A stretch of DNA of 26,405 nucleotides from a virus. Each line of letters begins with the position of its first letter. Position 1 is the first letter of the stretch. Under the pieces are notes generated by a model that worked only from the letters and a program-made list of their open reading frames with translations, was not told where the DNA came from and made no database searches. Of the stretch, positions 1 to 12,100 are shown in pieces. Where the stretch lies: positions 1-26,405 of the IMG/VR virus record IMGVR_UViG_3300027782_000312. The stretch is one strand, 5' to 3'. The position numbers and the translations under genes were made by a program.

Positions 1-72
1 CTCAGCGGAAATCGGGTCATAAATCTTAATATGACCTTCAATATGAATTCCTGTTACGTCTTTAGTCTGCAT
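1..72 (-). CDS. 5' end of an unidentified phage gene (cut by window edge)
   Basis: An ATG at 72 opens a frame that runs out of the window after 24 codons. The fragment begins MQTKDVTGIHIEGHIKIYDP. The start is supported by a purine-rich AAAGAGAG sequence about six bases upstream and by a NATAAATA late-promoter motif at 93-100. From memory, the HIKI-DP opening resembles a small uncharacterised structural or hypothetical protein found near the baseplate genes of marine T4-like phages. That is a recollection, not a search, and the fragment is too short to assign a function. It follows the giant structural gene after a 56-base gap and has its own promoter, so it probably begins a new late transcription unit. 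Confidence 0.7.
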   Translation of the reverse strand, partial: MQTKDVTGIHIEGHIKIYDPISAE

Positions 73-92
73 ATCAATCTCTCTTTATCTTA

Positions 93-100
93 TATTTATC
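93..100 (-). promoter_or_regulatory. T4-type late promoter motif (GATAAATA)
   Basis: Read on the minus strand the sequence is GATAAATA, matching the NATAAATA form of the T4-type late promoter. It ends 20 bases before the ATG at 72 and lies in the 56-base gap after the giant gene. T4-like late promoters have only this -10-like element, recognised by the gp55 sigma factor, so no -35 is expected. The same class of motif at matching distance precedes two other gene-cluster starts in the window, which makes chance less likely. Confidence 0.6.
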
Positions 101-128
101 ATGTCTTATAATCTGATAGTTTAATCTG

Positions 129-3100
129 TTAATCCTTAAATCCCGAGTACCAAATACCTGGGGTTGCTTTAATAAAACTAGCAATTGATCCGCTATCATC
201 CAATATATTCAATGGATTATTCTTGTTTCCATCCCATTCGCGCCCAGTTACTTGTACTACTGTAATTTTTGTGCCTTGTGTAACAGGGTTAGTTAGTGTT
301 AGTTGGGCGCCAGTTGATGTTACATTAGAAACTGTAAACTCAGCTGGGAAACTTACATCTCCTGCCGGGCTGTAAGGCGATTTGTTTACATCAAAAATGC
401 TGTAAGGTGCCTTCTTCAATCGAACAGTGTCGTTATCACCCCCAACAAACACTTCAAATAATGAATTATACTCAGTAAATCCACTGTTAAGTGTTACTCC
501 AAGAGTTAATTGATGTGAGTTTGAAACGCCGTCAGCTATAATATTCTGCACTAAGGTAGTATCTGTGTAAGGAACTGTTGATCCAGTACCAATATCTTGA
601 ACAAATGTGCCTGCTATGTTGTGTGCATATATTCCAGTACCCAATGTACCTCGACGAATTTGTTTTAGTGTGTTACCAGTTATAGCAAAGAATTCAATGC
701 GTTCTCCGCGTATTTCAATAATACCTGGACGATTAGTAGAAATATTAGGAATGTCAAAATTACTTGCATCTTCAACTACTATTTCAACATCATTCCAATG
801 TAAATCTTTTACTAATCTAGTTTGTTTATCTTTACTTAATCGTTTGTAAATTACACGATTAAGCATGTCTTTAAATTGCATATAAGATATGTTTGAAGAT
901 AACGTGTTATTACCAAATGTCATCATGGTAAATGTATCAGTAATACTAGTCAAATAAGGAGCAAGTTGAATACTAGATTTATCGCCTAGTAAGACGTAAT
1001 CAACGCCTGGAACTAACAATGTACTAAATGTTACATTATTTCTAGCTACCCATACATGTTGCTCGTCTACCACAGGTCTATCTAAACGCATCACACCTCG
1101 ACTTAAATTTTTAAAATAGTGGTACTCTACCGATTCGTTACTAAAAGTTAACGAAGTTTGCAACGTCATAGTAGTACGTTCAATATCTAAAGAAGCATGA
1201 TTATAAGAACTTAAAATTTCAATTTTATCACTACTACTATAAGTTGATTTAAAAGTTATTGTTTTAGCTATGTCATTTACTGTATAGTCTGCGTAAGAAT
1301 TCAAAGTAAGAACTAGTTTCTTACCAATATTTTCATTGTAAACATTGTTCAAAATAGTCACTGTAAGAGTCGATGCATTGACACTGTAATCGGAAGATAA
1401 ACTAAGTTTTTTTCCGTCTATATATACATTAATATCTGAAATTGAAGCAGAGTTTATTGCAAAATCATAAGGCTGTTTAGAAAAATCAGGAGCAAAAGAT
1501 TTAATGTTATTGCCTATTATAAAATAATTTCCACTTGGTGGGCGTAATACAAAATCATTTACAATTACAATCATACTCTGTTCCACTGGAAAACTAGTTT
1601 CAATCGGATTTGTAAGCGAGTATACACGGCTGTTATTACCATTAAATGATTGTCGTTGTGTGACAGCAAAATTTTGTATTATTCCAGAAGTAACAATATA
1701 GTTAACAACATCACCAGCAGCCGGTGGCGCTATAAATCTAAATCCAATTGCATTCGATAACTCGTAAGTATTATCAGTTTTAAATAAAACAGGATTATTA
1801 ACAACTCCATTAATATAAACTAATGATGTTACTGACTTAGACCAATTAGCTTTAGTCACAAACTCAGTTGTAACTCCATCACCTATAAAATAATCATTAT
1901 CTAAAATATTATTTCCGCTTGGACTTAGACTGAAAATACTTACTATCTCATCTTTAGCAGGAGTAGTATTAAGATTAATTGTATTATTTTGAAAATTAAC
2001 TGTATAATCTGATCTATGTTGTTTAATAATAAATCCAACTTTAACAACAAGAGCGTCTGGACTATTCATTTGTTGATTGATTTTAAATGTTGATTGAGAT
2101 CCGTTAGCAACATAGTTATCTACTTTTATTTTTGCACTACCAGAACTACTTTGGTCATAGACTTTAATTGCAAGTGTATCAACTACTTGCCCTGGAACAA
2201 CTTCTTCAGGAGCAGGACTTGATGTTGGCGTAACTAATCCGTCGCCGTCTATAACAATATCATCTGCAGCAATACCTGTTGCTGTTGAATATGCTAAATC
2301 GCCACCAGAAATTGCAGTATCAAAGTCTTGAGTAGAAGGAGCAATAGATCCGTCACTAGTACTCTTGCGTAAAATAAATTCATCACCAGCGTTCACTGTA
2401 TATGAGTTTGGAAGACTTACTATTGTTTTAGGCAAACCATTAACAAATTGCTGAATAGTTGCGGTTGCAGTTGCGGTTGGTTGCCCAGCACTAATAGTAA
2501 TTGTTGGATTATTTAAATATCCGCTGCCTGAATTTGTTATTGTTAATGAATTAACACCGTATATAATTGATATTGTTCCGTTTTGGCCTGATCCGCCAAT
2601 TAATTGTTGATTGTTTTGATCTAATGACCCGGTAAACGAAGTTGACGATACAATTGATAATACGTCAATTGGACCAACTGGCGGAACAGTATTACTAGCA
2701 ACCCGAGTAACTTCAAATATTACAGCACCGTTGCCTGTTACTGTTGTAGATGTGTTGTTGCCAACCAATGCTGTAGTTTGTTTAAGATTAACAGTCCACT
2801 TACTTCCTGCACCATTGCCACTTATACGTCCGGTAATATATGTTATAGCGTTACTTGTTACAGTACCCGATGATGTTTGCGTTGCCGCACTATACATATA
2901 TGTAGAATTATTAACAAATAATGAACTACTTATAGTGTAAACTCCTGTTGAACCAGTTGACCCCGACACTTGTCCAGTAATTGTAATACCAGCAGATACA
3001 CCAGTACCTGCTATTGTTTGACCAAATTCCAATGTTCCACTAGATACTGCGGTTACAACTAATCGATTGCCGGCTGCTGTTCCGGCAATATTTCCAATCT

Positions 3101-6100
3101 TAGCTGTAAAACTTGCTAGAGTAACAACCTTAGCATACGATACGCTAGTTGTTGTAGCATTAGTTACATTATAAGTTCCATTAAATGCCACAGGTGCTAT
3201 GCCAGCAACTGTAATTGGCTGACCAATAGCAAACGGAATATAACTAGATCCTAAAGAAGCAAATGTTAAAGTAACTGTACCAGTAGTAGTATCGCAACTA
3301 GCACCAGTGGTTATAATAGGAGCTTGTCTATGTGCAATTCCAGAGCCTGTGAGTACCATACCAACTTGAATAGTTCCCGAATCAACGGTTCCAACTGTTA
3401 GTGTATTATTTGAAATAATTGAATTACTCATCACAGCTGGTGTAACCCCAGACGACGGTTGAGCAATAAGTATATCACCAACACGATAACCAATTCCATT
3501 ATTATTTCCGTTGTAACTGACATCAATTGCAGTCATTACGGCACTAGCGGTTGCTGTATATAATGGCGCATTTAAGTTGCTAGGACTAACTGTTACTGTA
3601 GGCATTGTTGTATATCTGCCAGCAGTTGTAACTGTTGTAGATAAAACAGGGAACGGTGTTTGCATTATTGCATCGTCGTTCTTTTGATTAACTGTTCCAA
3701 ACTTTGGATCATCTAACCTAACAGGATTAACAGTGCCTGTTATAACAACATTAGTACCAGACGGTGCAACATCTATTAAATTAATAGTGCCGTCATCAAA
3801 AATATTAACTTCTAATGATTCTTTTAATGTTTTAGTAAACACCACAGTTGTATTATCTGGTATAGATTTAAATAACGTTGAGTCAAGGAATAGTATTGAA
3901 TCAATTACGGTTGTAATACTTCCGTGTGTAGTAACAGATGCTAATACACTGCTAGAAAAACTCATGCTACTTGTTGTAGCATCTGTTACTGTATAAATTC
4001 CATTGTATTTGTTTGGGGTAAATCCTGTAATACTAATTAAAGAATTCACAGGATACGGAATTGCTGGCTGCGTTACAAATTTCATTGTAACCTTAGAACC
4101 AGTTCCAGATACAGAAGTAACATTTAAGTTTGTTACAGGATCTAATGTTCCAAGACCAACTTTATTATTAACAGTATCTATTGATTTAATTACAGTACCA
4201 TTAGCAATCGACGGTATTGTTTTATTATTAACTAATCGAGTTATACTTGGACAAGTTATTACATCCGTAACTGATAACCCTGATGTGTTTTTAAGCGTCA
4301 AATAGTTACTGCCTGGATAGTTAAATGTAAACTTTAAAGGAACAACTGCTGGAGTTCCAGATGCTGTTACAGATATAATCATCCCAGGAATGCCTAACGA
4401 ACTATCTCCAACTGATGCAATAACTATTGTAACATCATTGAGAGGAGTTGTGCCGCCAACTGCTGTACCTAATACTTTAATAGTGTGAGGAGCTCCAAAA
4501 TTTAAACTAACTGAATACCCTGTTCCACCGTTAACTACTTGTGCTGAATAACCATTTTCAGTAGTAACTATATTGAATGTAGCCCCCGATCCTGTAATAC
4601 TGTTCTGATTTGTACCAGTTAAGTTAATAAATTGCTTGTTTGCCGGATTACTATCAGGAGCTGCGCTAAGTGTTACTGTCTGACCATCTAATCCCACAGA
4701 TGTTACAGTTTGTCCAGATTCAAATCCGTTACCAATAACACCCATGCCTGGCAATATGGATTTGCCATTTACTGTGGTATTTGCAACTTTTAATGTTGTG
4801 TGATAACTACCAGTAGACTGATAAATTGTAGCTATACTTGTTGTTTCAATATTATTTACAAGTGTTACTACTGGTTTATCTGCGAGAATGTTATATGTAT
4901 ATTTTGTCTGCAACCCGTCCGACACATGCGTATCTATAGTAGTAGATGCTTTATAGATATTAATTTCTGTTCCTAAATCAGCAACATACGGTAACTGATC
5001 AAAGGTATGAACGTTAGCAGCTACTGTTACAAAATAATCTGTAAATTTACTATCAAAATTATCCCACTTGTCGGAGTAGTAAGGAGTTGTTCCCCAGCCT
5101 GTATCTAAACTAAATCCTAAACCGTTAACTTGAACTCCACCGTAATCAACTCCTAACATTAGCTGAGATAACTCTTTGCCAAGTTGACCAGTTACAGGGT
5201 TATAGTAATACTGAATTCGATCTGTTGCTGACATTACAGATTTGTCAATGATGTATTCAACCGTAATAGAACTTCCATTAGCCGGTGCATTTTCAAAAGT
5301 AATTGTGCCAGTATATTGTGTACTGCCGTTAATTTTCTTTTTAACAATAGATAAAGAATATAATTCACGTAGCACAGGAACTCCTGACACGGTTACAATC
5401 GATGTTCCAATTGTGACATCAGGTGCCCATTTTAAAGCAAATTGTATCTTAGAGCCAGTACCAGTAAATGTTTCAGTTTGTTTAATTTGTGTAATGTAAT
5501 AGTTAGAACTAGTTCTATCAAATTTTATTCCTACTAAAGAAGAGCGAACAACACTATTACCTATAATTGCAACAGCTTTTGCAGATGTGCCTCCTATACC
5601 AAGGCCTCCAACAATTGTAATAGTCGGTGCTGCCAAATATCCGCTACCGCTAGATGTTAAAATAATTCTGTTAACAACTCCATTAGCAATATAAGCAGTT
5701 GCTTCTACGCCCGATCCACTGTTGTCAGTGAATACAACAGACGGAGGATTTACATAATTAGATCCACCATCAACTAAAATTATTTCAGTTACCACAAACC
5801 CTACATTGTCTAACCAAAATTTCCAAGGATAATTTTGTATTGCAGAATTATCAGCATCAATTTTACCATTAGCAACTACTGTGTTAAGAGGAACTATTCT
5901 ATCTGTATAAAGAGGTTGTAAATCAAAATCTGAAACAGCAGTTGATCCAATGTCTAAATTCTTATAATTACTAATATACTCTCGTAGTTTAGTTCTATAA
6001 GGTTTAACTTCATTTACATAATTTTCAAAATCAGCAATATTATCTACCGGGTAATTAACTGGCTGATCCAAATTACCAACATTATGTGTTGCTCTTACAA

Positions 6101-9100
6101 AACTGGTTTTAAACGCCCAATCGATAAACACTTGTTCACTATGCGCATACTTAATTGATGCAATAAACAAATCTAAATAATGTTGTTTTAGATTGCCAAT
6201 AAAAATATCATCTTTAATTGTATTTAAAATAATGCGCAATTCAGTTGAAGCAACAACGTCATACCCGTTGTCAAAGATATCTGAATCGTAACCAATGTCA
6301 GTTTCAACAAAGTTGTATAGTTTAGAACTTAGCTGGATAGTTCCATTTTGTATACCTACAACACGATAACTTTGTGTCCAATCAACGCTAGTACTATTGG
6401 CATATTTTTCTAGTAATAGCCAGCCGCTAGCATTAACTGTTGTAACTTTTACAAGTTCGCCTATTGCAGGAGTAATATCATTTAATCCTACAAATGTTGA
6501 TACTAAGTAATCTGCGGAAGAATATTGATTATACCCAGTTGAATACCAGTCAGTATAGTTCCAATATTTTCTAACGTCATATGCTTGAGTTAATATACGA
6601 GACCACACACCTGTGCCTGTAGAAGTTGAGCTAGGAGTCCAAGAATATATGCTCCAGTTTCCATTGGCTTGACTATCGCTGTTTATTAACACACAATAAC
6701 TTCTAACAACAAGTATAGTATTACCTTCATCGTATGCTATACCACCGTTTCTAACAATAACTTCTGTAATTTTTCCATTGGTAATAACTGTAGTAAGTTG
6801 TGCGTTCTTGCCTGTTCCTACAATTTTTACGCTTGGTGCAATACCGTAGCCGCTTCCTTCAAAATCAATATTAATTTTAGTAATTACACCGTTAACAATG
6901 ACCGGGCTTAATTTCGCTTGTCTAAAAGAATTAATATTAATATAATCTAAATCTATAGTAGTATCCTGAATTTGATCATATAAACCAGTAACTGTAGTAG
7001 GCGTTGTATCGTAACTTTCAAGTTTTGTTAAATTATAACCTTCAGTAATTTGATTTTGTTGTAAAGTGATGTTTGCTCGTTCAACAAATTGTTTTAATGC
7101 TTCAATACGATTAACAAACATACTCTGACGTGGGCGGTTCTCAATTCCGTAACGAAGTTTAGGAGGTTGTTTTGTATCTGGCACCGATCGGCCAGATAAG
7201 TCCACGCCGCACAAACTATCAAACCATTTTTTCTCTAATACTACAGGTAAATCAACATTGATGTCATCGCTTATTAAACTCCACTGACTATGAACATTCT
7301 GGTCTGTTTTATCTGTTAACCAATATTCGACAGATAGTACAACATCTTTGTCCGATAGATAAGACCCTGCATTAACAAGACTAAAACTGTCTGTTCCAAT
7401 TAATGCAAGATAAGTGTATGCTTCGCCGCGTGGATTAGCTATCAATTTAGATACTTGTAATGCAGATAAATGTCTGTTTGGAGTAGTAGGTACTACATTC
7501 TTATTCTTTACCCAGAAGTAATATGTGTTTACAAGTTTTTTTGTAATGTTATTATATTTTTGTGTCACCGAGTAAGCATTGTTACCGTACAAACTTGTTC
7601 CACTAATACCTAAAGCTAATCCAGCCGGTGTGTCTGCTTGCTTGTCCCAATCTGCTGGAAGTAGTTTAGTTTGAACCCATTCATAGATATCAACACTTGC
7701 ACCTTGAGCAAGTGTATTCCACGAATTATTTCTATAAGCAACATCGTTTAAATAGGCATTTACAAATTTTGTAGTGCTTAGATTCCACCAAATTTTTCCA
7801 ACTTGTGCAGATGTCCAGAATGTTGTTGCGTCTGAATTAACAGAAGCGTCTGCCGTTGAATAAGAATAGATAGCTGGATCATAATAAGCCTTATATTGTA
7901 TTTCTGCATCAGCTTGGCCTGTTATTTTTCCTTGTCCTGGATCAATTACATCTAAATATTTTAACAATGTTCCAGAAGCCTTGTTATATAAGAACGCTTG
8001 TTTAATTTTTTTGACATCAGCTATTGCTACATTAGTACAATCAACAGTCCAAGACTGGGCGCCTTCAGGTTTAATATAAGCATATAGTAATCCAGATTGT
8101 GCATAAATTCTATCTTGTGCATATGGTGCGCTTACAATAATTTGATTATTACATACTGCAACTCCTGCGCCGTAGCCATCAGTTACAGTATTTCCTGTTG
8201 CTAAACTTTCACTGAATACCCATTTAGTTGCATACATATCATACACATCTACACGGCCACTAGATGGTTGGTTGGTTACAAAATTTGTTGAGTCTTTATC
8301 AAGTGTAGTTGTATTATTGTCAATAGTAGTTAAAGTTGATGTGTTACCATGTTCACTATAAATCACCAATGTTTTATAATCGTTCATAAAAGCAATCTTG
8401 CTTCCAAAACTAGCAAAACTTTGTGGGTACTGATTAGTTATAATATAAGGTTGAACTGTATTATAAGAGTTATTTTTTAATTTGTATACGTTAACAACAC
8501 CTTGGTTATTTAAAGCATAATCCGATATTGCAATATATGTTCCGTCATCAGAAATATCCAAACCTTGGCCAAATGTATTATCAGTTCCAGTAATATTTTC
8601 TAAGAACACAAATAACCCAGTGGTGCTATTACGCTTATAAATTTTTACAATATCAGTATAAGTTGAAATAGCTAGAGTTGAATTATCTTTGCTTATCTTA
8701 ACATCAATACCAATTCCCTGACTAGGCGCTGTGCCGCTAATAGTCTGCTGGCCGCTATCACCATTATAAGTCCATCCCTGTGTAAGAAATTGTATTTCAC
8801 CGTCTGGAGTGGAATCTGGCGGAGCACTTAGCAGTACAGAATTGGTACTAGTTATTTGTATAACATACTGACCTGATGTGAATCCAGTTCCATGTACTGT
8901 CATTCCAAGTTTAATATAAGACACAGGAACTGAGTAATTACTAGATATTACTAGTTTATTTGGTTCTGCAGATGTAAAACTTCCAACTGGGTTATAAAAT
9001 ACAGATACTAAATTAGTTGTTTGATAAAATAAAGTATATACTCGGCCTGCTTCACTGTTGTAACCGCTTGCAGAAATATACAAAGCAGTGTCGCTAAATT

Positions 9101-12100
9101 CTAAATTAGAACCAAAGTGTTCGTAATTAGCAGAATTCAAACTAACAATAGTATCAACTACCGAATAAAAATTATTATTATCTTTCCTGTATAATGTAAC
9201 TACACCTTGCTCTTGGTAGATAGATTCGGTTGCATTAATTTGTTCTGTTGCTGTTCCACTACCTTGGTATGCTATTCCCGTGCCCGGCGTTCCGCTTGAA
9301 CTTGTTGCAGTTGCCGTAAATATTGTGCCAACAGTATTAGGAGTTGCGCCCGTTGCGCCAAGAAGAGCAAAATTTGTTGTTCCTGGAACAGTAACAACAT
9401 ATCTCTTGCCTATTACAAAATTACCGTCAGTAACTGCACCAGTGGCTGTTGCTACAAAAAAATCCCCAATCTGTGGAATTCTAATAGAAGACCAAACTAT
9501 TGGAGTTCCAGTTGCATTAGTTGTTGCAGTTCCAATTAATGTAAAATCAGTAAGGAATCCAGTTTCTCCTAAAGAAGATATTTGATATGTATTTCCTTTT
9601 TCAAAATTTCCACTTTGTACATTATTCCCGTATTCAGTAATTGCAGCTGGAAGATAATTAATTGTTGTCCATGCTGTATTTCCTGATTTAGAAGAATATC
9701 CAGTTATTACTCCTAAAAGAGCTGTTACTGTTAATGTTAAATCGTTTACAATGTCTTCGCCGCCTAGTATACTACCTAGAATAATAAATTTATCGCCAGT
9801 TAGATATCCGGTTCCACCGGAAATGATTCCACCAGTTGGAATACTGTATGATTCTAAATTACCGGCATTGTGTGTTGCTACGTTAAACAACGCACCAGTT
9901 CCCGTAACAACTATACCGCTTACATTTGCTTTTGTTTTAGCTAACAGTACAGAATTTGATTTAGATGACGGAACACCTTGTAAATTTGTTATAGTTAAAA
10001 TACCGTTTACAGAATTTACAGTTCCTACTTTAAAAGTTAAATCGTCACTTGGTGAAACGCCACCTAGTAATGTTCCAAGTACCTTAATAACACTTCCAAC
10101 TTTGTAGCCAACACCACCATATCTTACATTTACCTGGTAATAACCGTTAGTTGGAACCGTTTCACCGTCTACTACTGTAGTAGATGTAGGAACTACAACT
10201 ACGTCAAATATTGCGCCGCTACTAGTCAGGGTTACTGTTCCAGTTACACTAGTATACAACGGAGATATAGCTTTTTCAGTTTTGTAATATCGATTACCAT
10301 ATGTAATAATTGAGCCAGAACTATAAGTGTGCGTTGAATCATACACTCCAGAATTATGCGATGAAAGACTAGATGAAACTGCACCGGCATACTTAGAACC
10401 AACCGCGAGCCATAATCCATCAGGACTAAATTTGATAGAACTAGGCAATAGATTGCCGCTTCCCCACACATTTGGATTTGGAACTACTTGATTTTCCGAC
10501 CAACTAGAAGATGTTCCAGATTTATAATAAACAGTTACCGCGCCAGTATTATCACCTACTGCTAATAAGTCACCTTGTGCAGATACATCTAATATTTTTC
10601 CAAACCCTAGAGAGGTATCAGGGTCTTCATTAAGTATAGCCGATTTAGAATAAACTTGATTATATTTCCAAGTCGCCCAGATACCGTCATTTGGTGCAGT
10701 ATTATCTACCCAAATTAATTCATCGTTACTAAATTCTGAAGTTAGTATAGAACCTATACTATCCATATCAGAAGCACGTTGACTTGTTAAGACAAAAATA
10801 TTAATGCTAGCTTGTTGGTCAAACGGAGGTTTCCAAGAAGGTAAATCTGCTGATACAACAAAGTTATTTAAAGTAACACTTTTAACTTTATAAAATCCGC
10901 TAAATCCTGTTACTTGACTAATACCAATATAAGACCCTTCTACAAATTTAACAATGTTGTCAGACGTTAGTGTTAGTAACTTATTTTTACTATCGTATGT
11001 TACAGATGATATTTTTAAACTAGTATCTGTAAATCTGTACACATTCCAAAATTGAGATGCTGGCAAGTCAAATGTTACCCAAATATAGGCACCGTTTTTA
11101 AAAGTAGTAATATCTTTAGTAGTGAGTTCATCTAAAGATCCTACTGTTACAAAAACATCAGAAGGATTTACATATCCTGCACTTCTTAGTAACGGCTGAT
11201 AGTTGTTAACAGCCGGGAATGGGGTAGAAGAATATCCCTGTGGAGCCAAATAAATGTCATTTGCTGTTTGTTGAATAATTACTGGACTCAATTGTTCCGT
11301 AGTCTTACTGATAAGCAAAACTCCTTGAGGATTATTTTTAAACTTGTCTTCATCTAATACAAATTCAATATTTTCAAATGCTTCCGAAGCGCCGTATTGT
11401 CCTACACGTAATGCCCACTCTTCATAAAATGTTAAACTTTCTTCATTATCAGAACTAAGAACGTTAAAGAGTTTGTTAAGAACATTTTGTGTTCCTTTTT
11501 CTCTAATCATTCCTTGATAAAACTTAAATTCACTAACAGGATCTTGAATAATATTACTTAGATATTGACGCGATTGATATCCAATTAGATGCTGGGCAAT
11601 TTTTTGTTGTTGGGCATCAAAGTTATCAACTTCTAAACTATAAAAATCTGTAAATTGAGTAGCAAGGTTTGTCCAGTTAGGTAAAATTTGACTTGTTGGT
11701 GCTTTAGCTAACTGTGTCCAGCTTGTAGACTCGAACGTACTAGTTCCTGGAAGGAATTTATTAGCACTATAATTATAACTTTGATAGGCAATAATGTCAC
11801 CCATGTTATAATCTTTCCAGGGTTGCCAACTTTTTACAGTTGCAGCATCAAAAATAAATCCCGGGATATCAAGGCCGCCGTACCAGTCAGTAGTTATGTA
11901 ACCACTAACTTTAATTCGTTCTCTTCTATATCCACTAGGAGGATTATATATAATATCATTGAAAATATCTGTGTTATTAATAATAATAACATGTTCATGC
12001 TGTATTAGATAAAAACTAGCGCAATAAATTCCAGCAGAAGTTCTTGGAGTATATGTTACAACATTGCCAGTTCTATAACTATCTAATTGATTTGGTGTTA

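Noticed and set aside
2440-4810. Possible CRISPR or tandem DNA repeat array
   Set aside because: Repeats are visible at protein level but degenerate at DNA level, with no regular repeat-spacer pattern.
10244-10471. Minus-strand 75-codon frame within the giant gene
   Set aside because: It is a shifted frame of the giant gene in the propeller region, with no separate signals.
607-12008. Several plus-strand open frames of 69-118 codons opposite the giant gene
   Set aside because: They lie antisense to a gene with clear protein-level repeats and conserved blocks, lack convincing ribosome sites, and encode Val/Thr/Leu-rich sequence expected from the complement of Thr/Asn/Ser codons.
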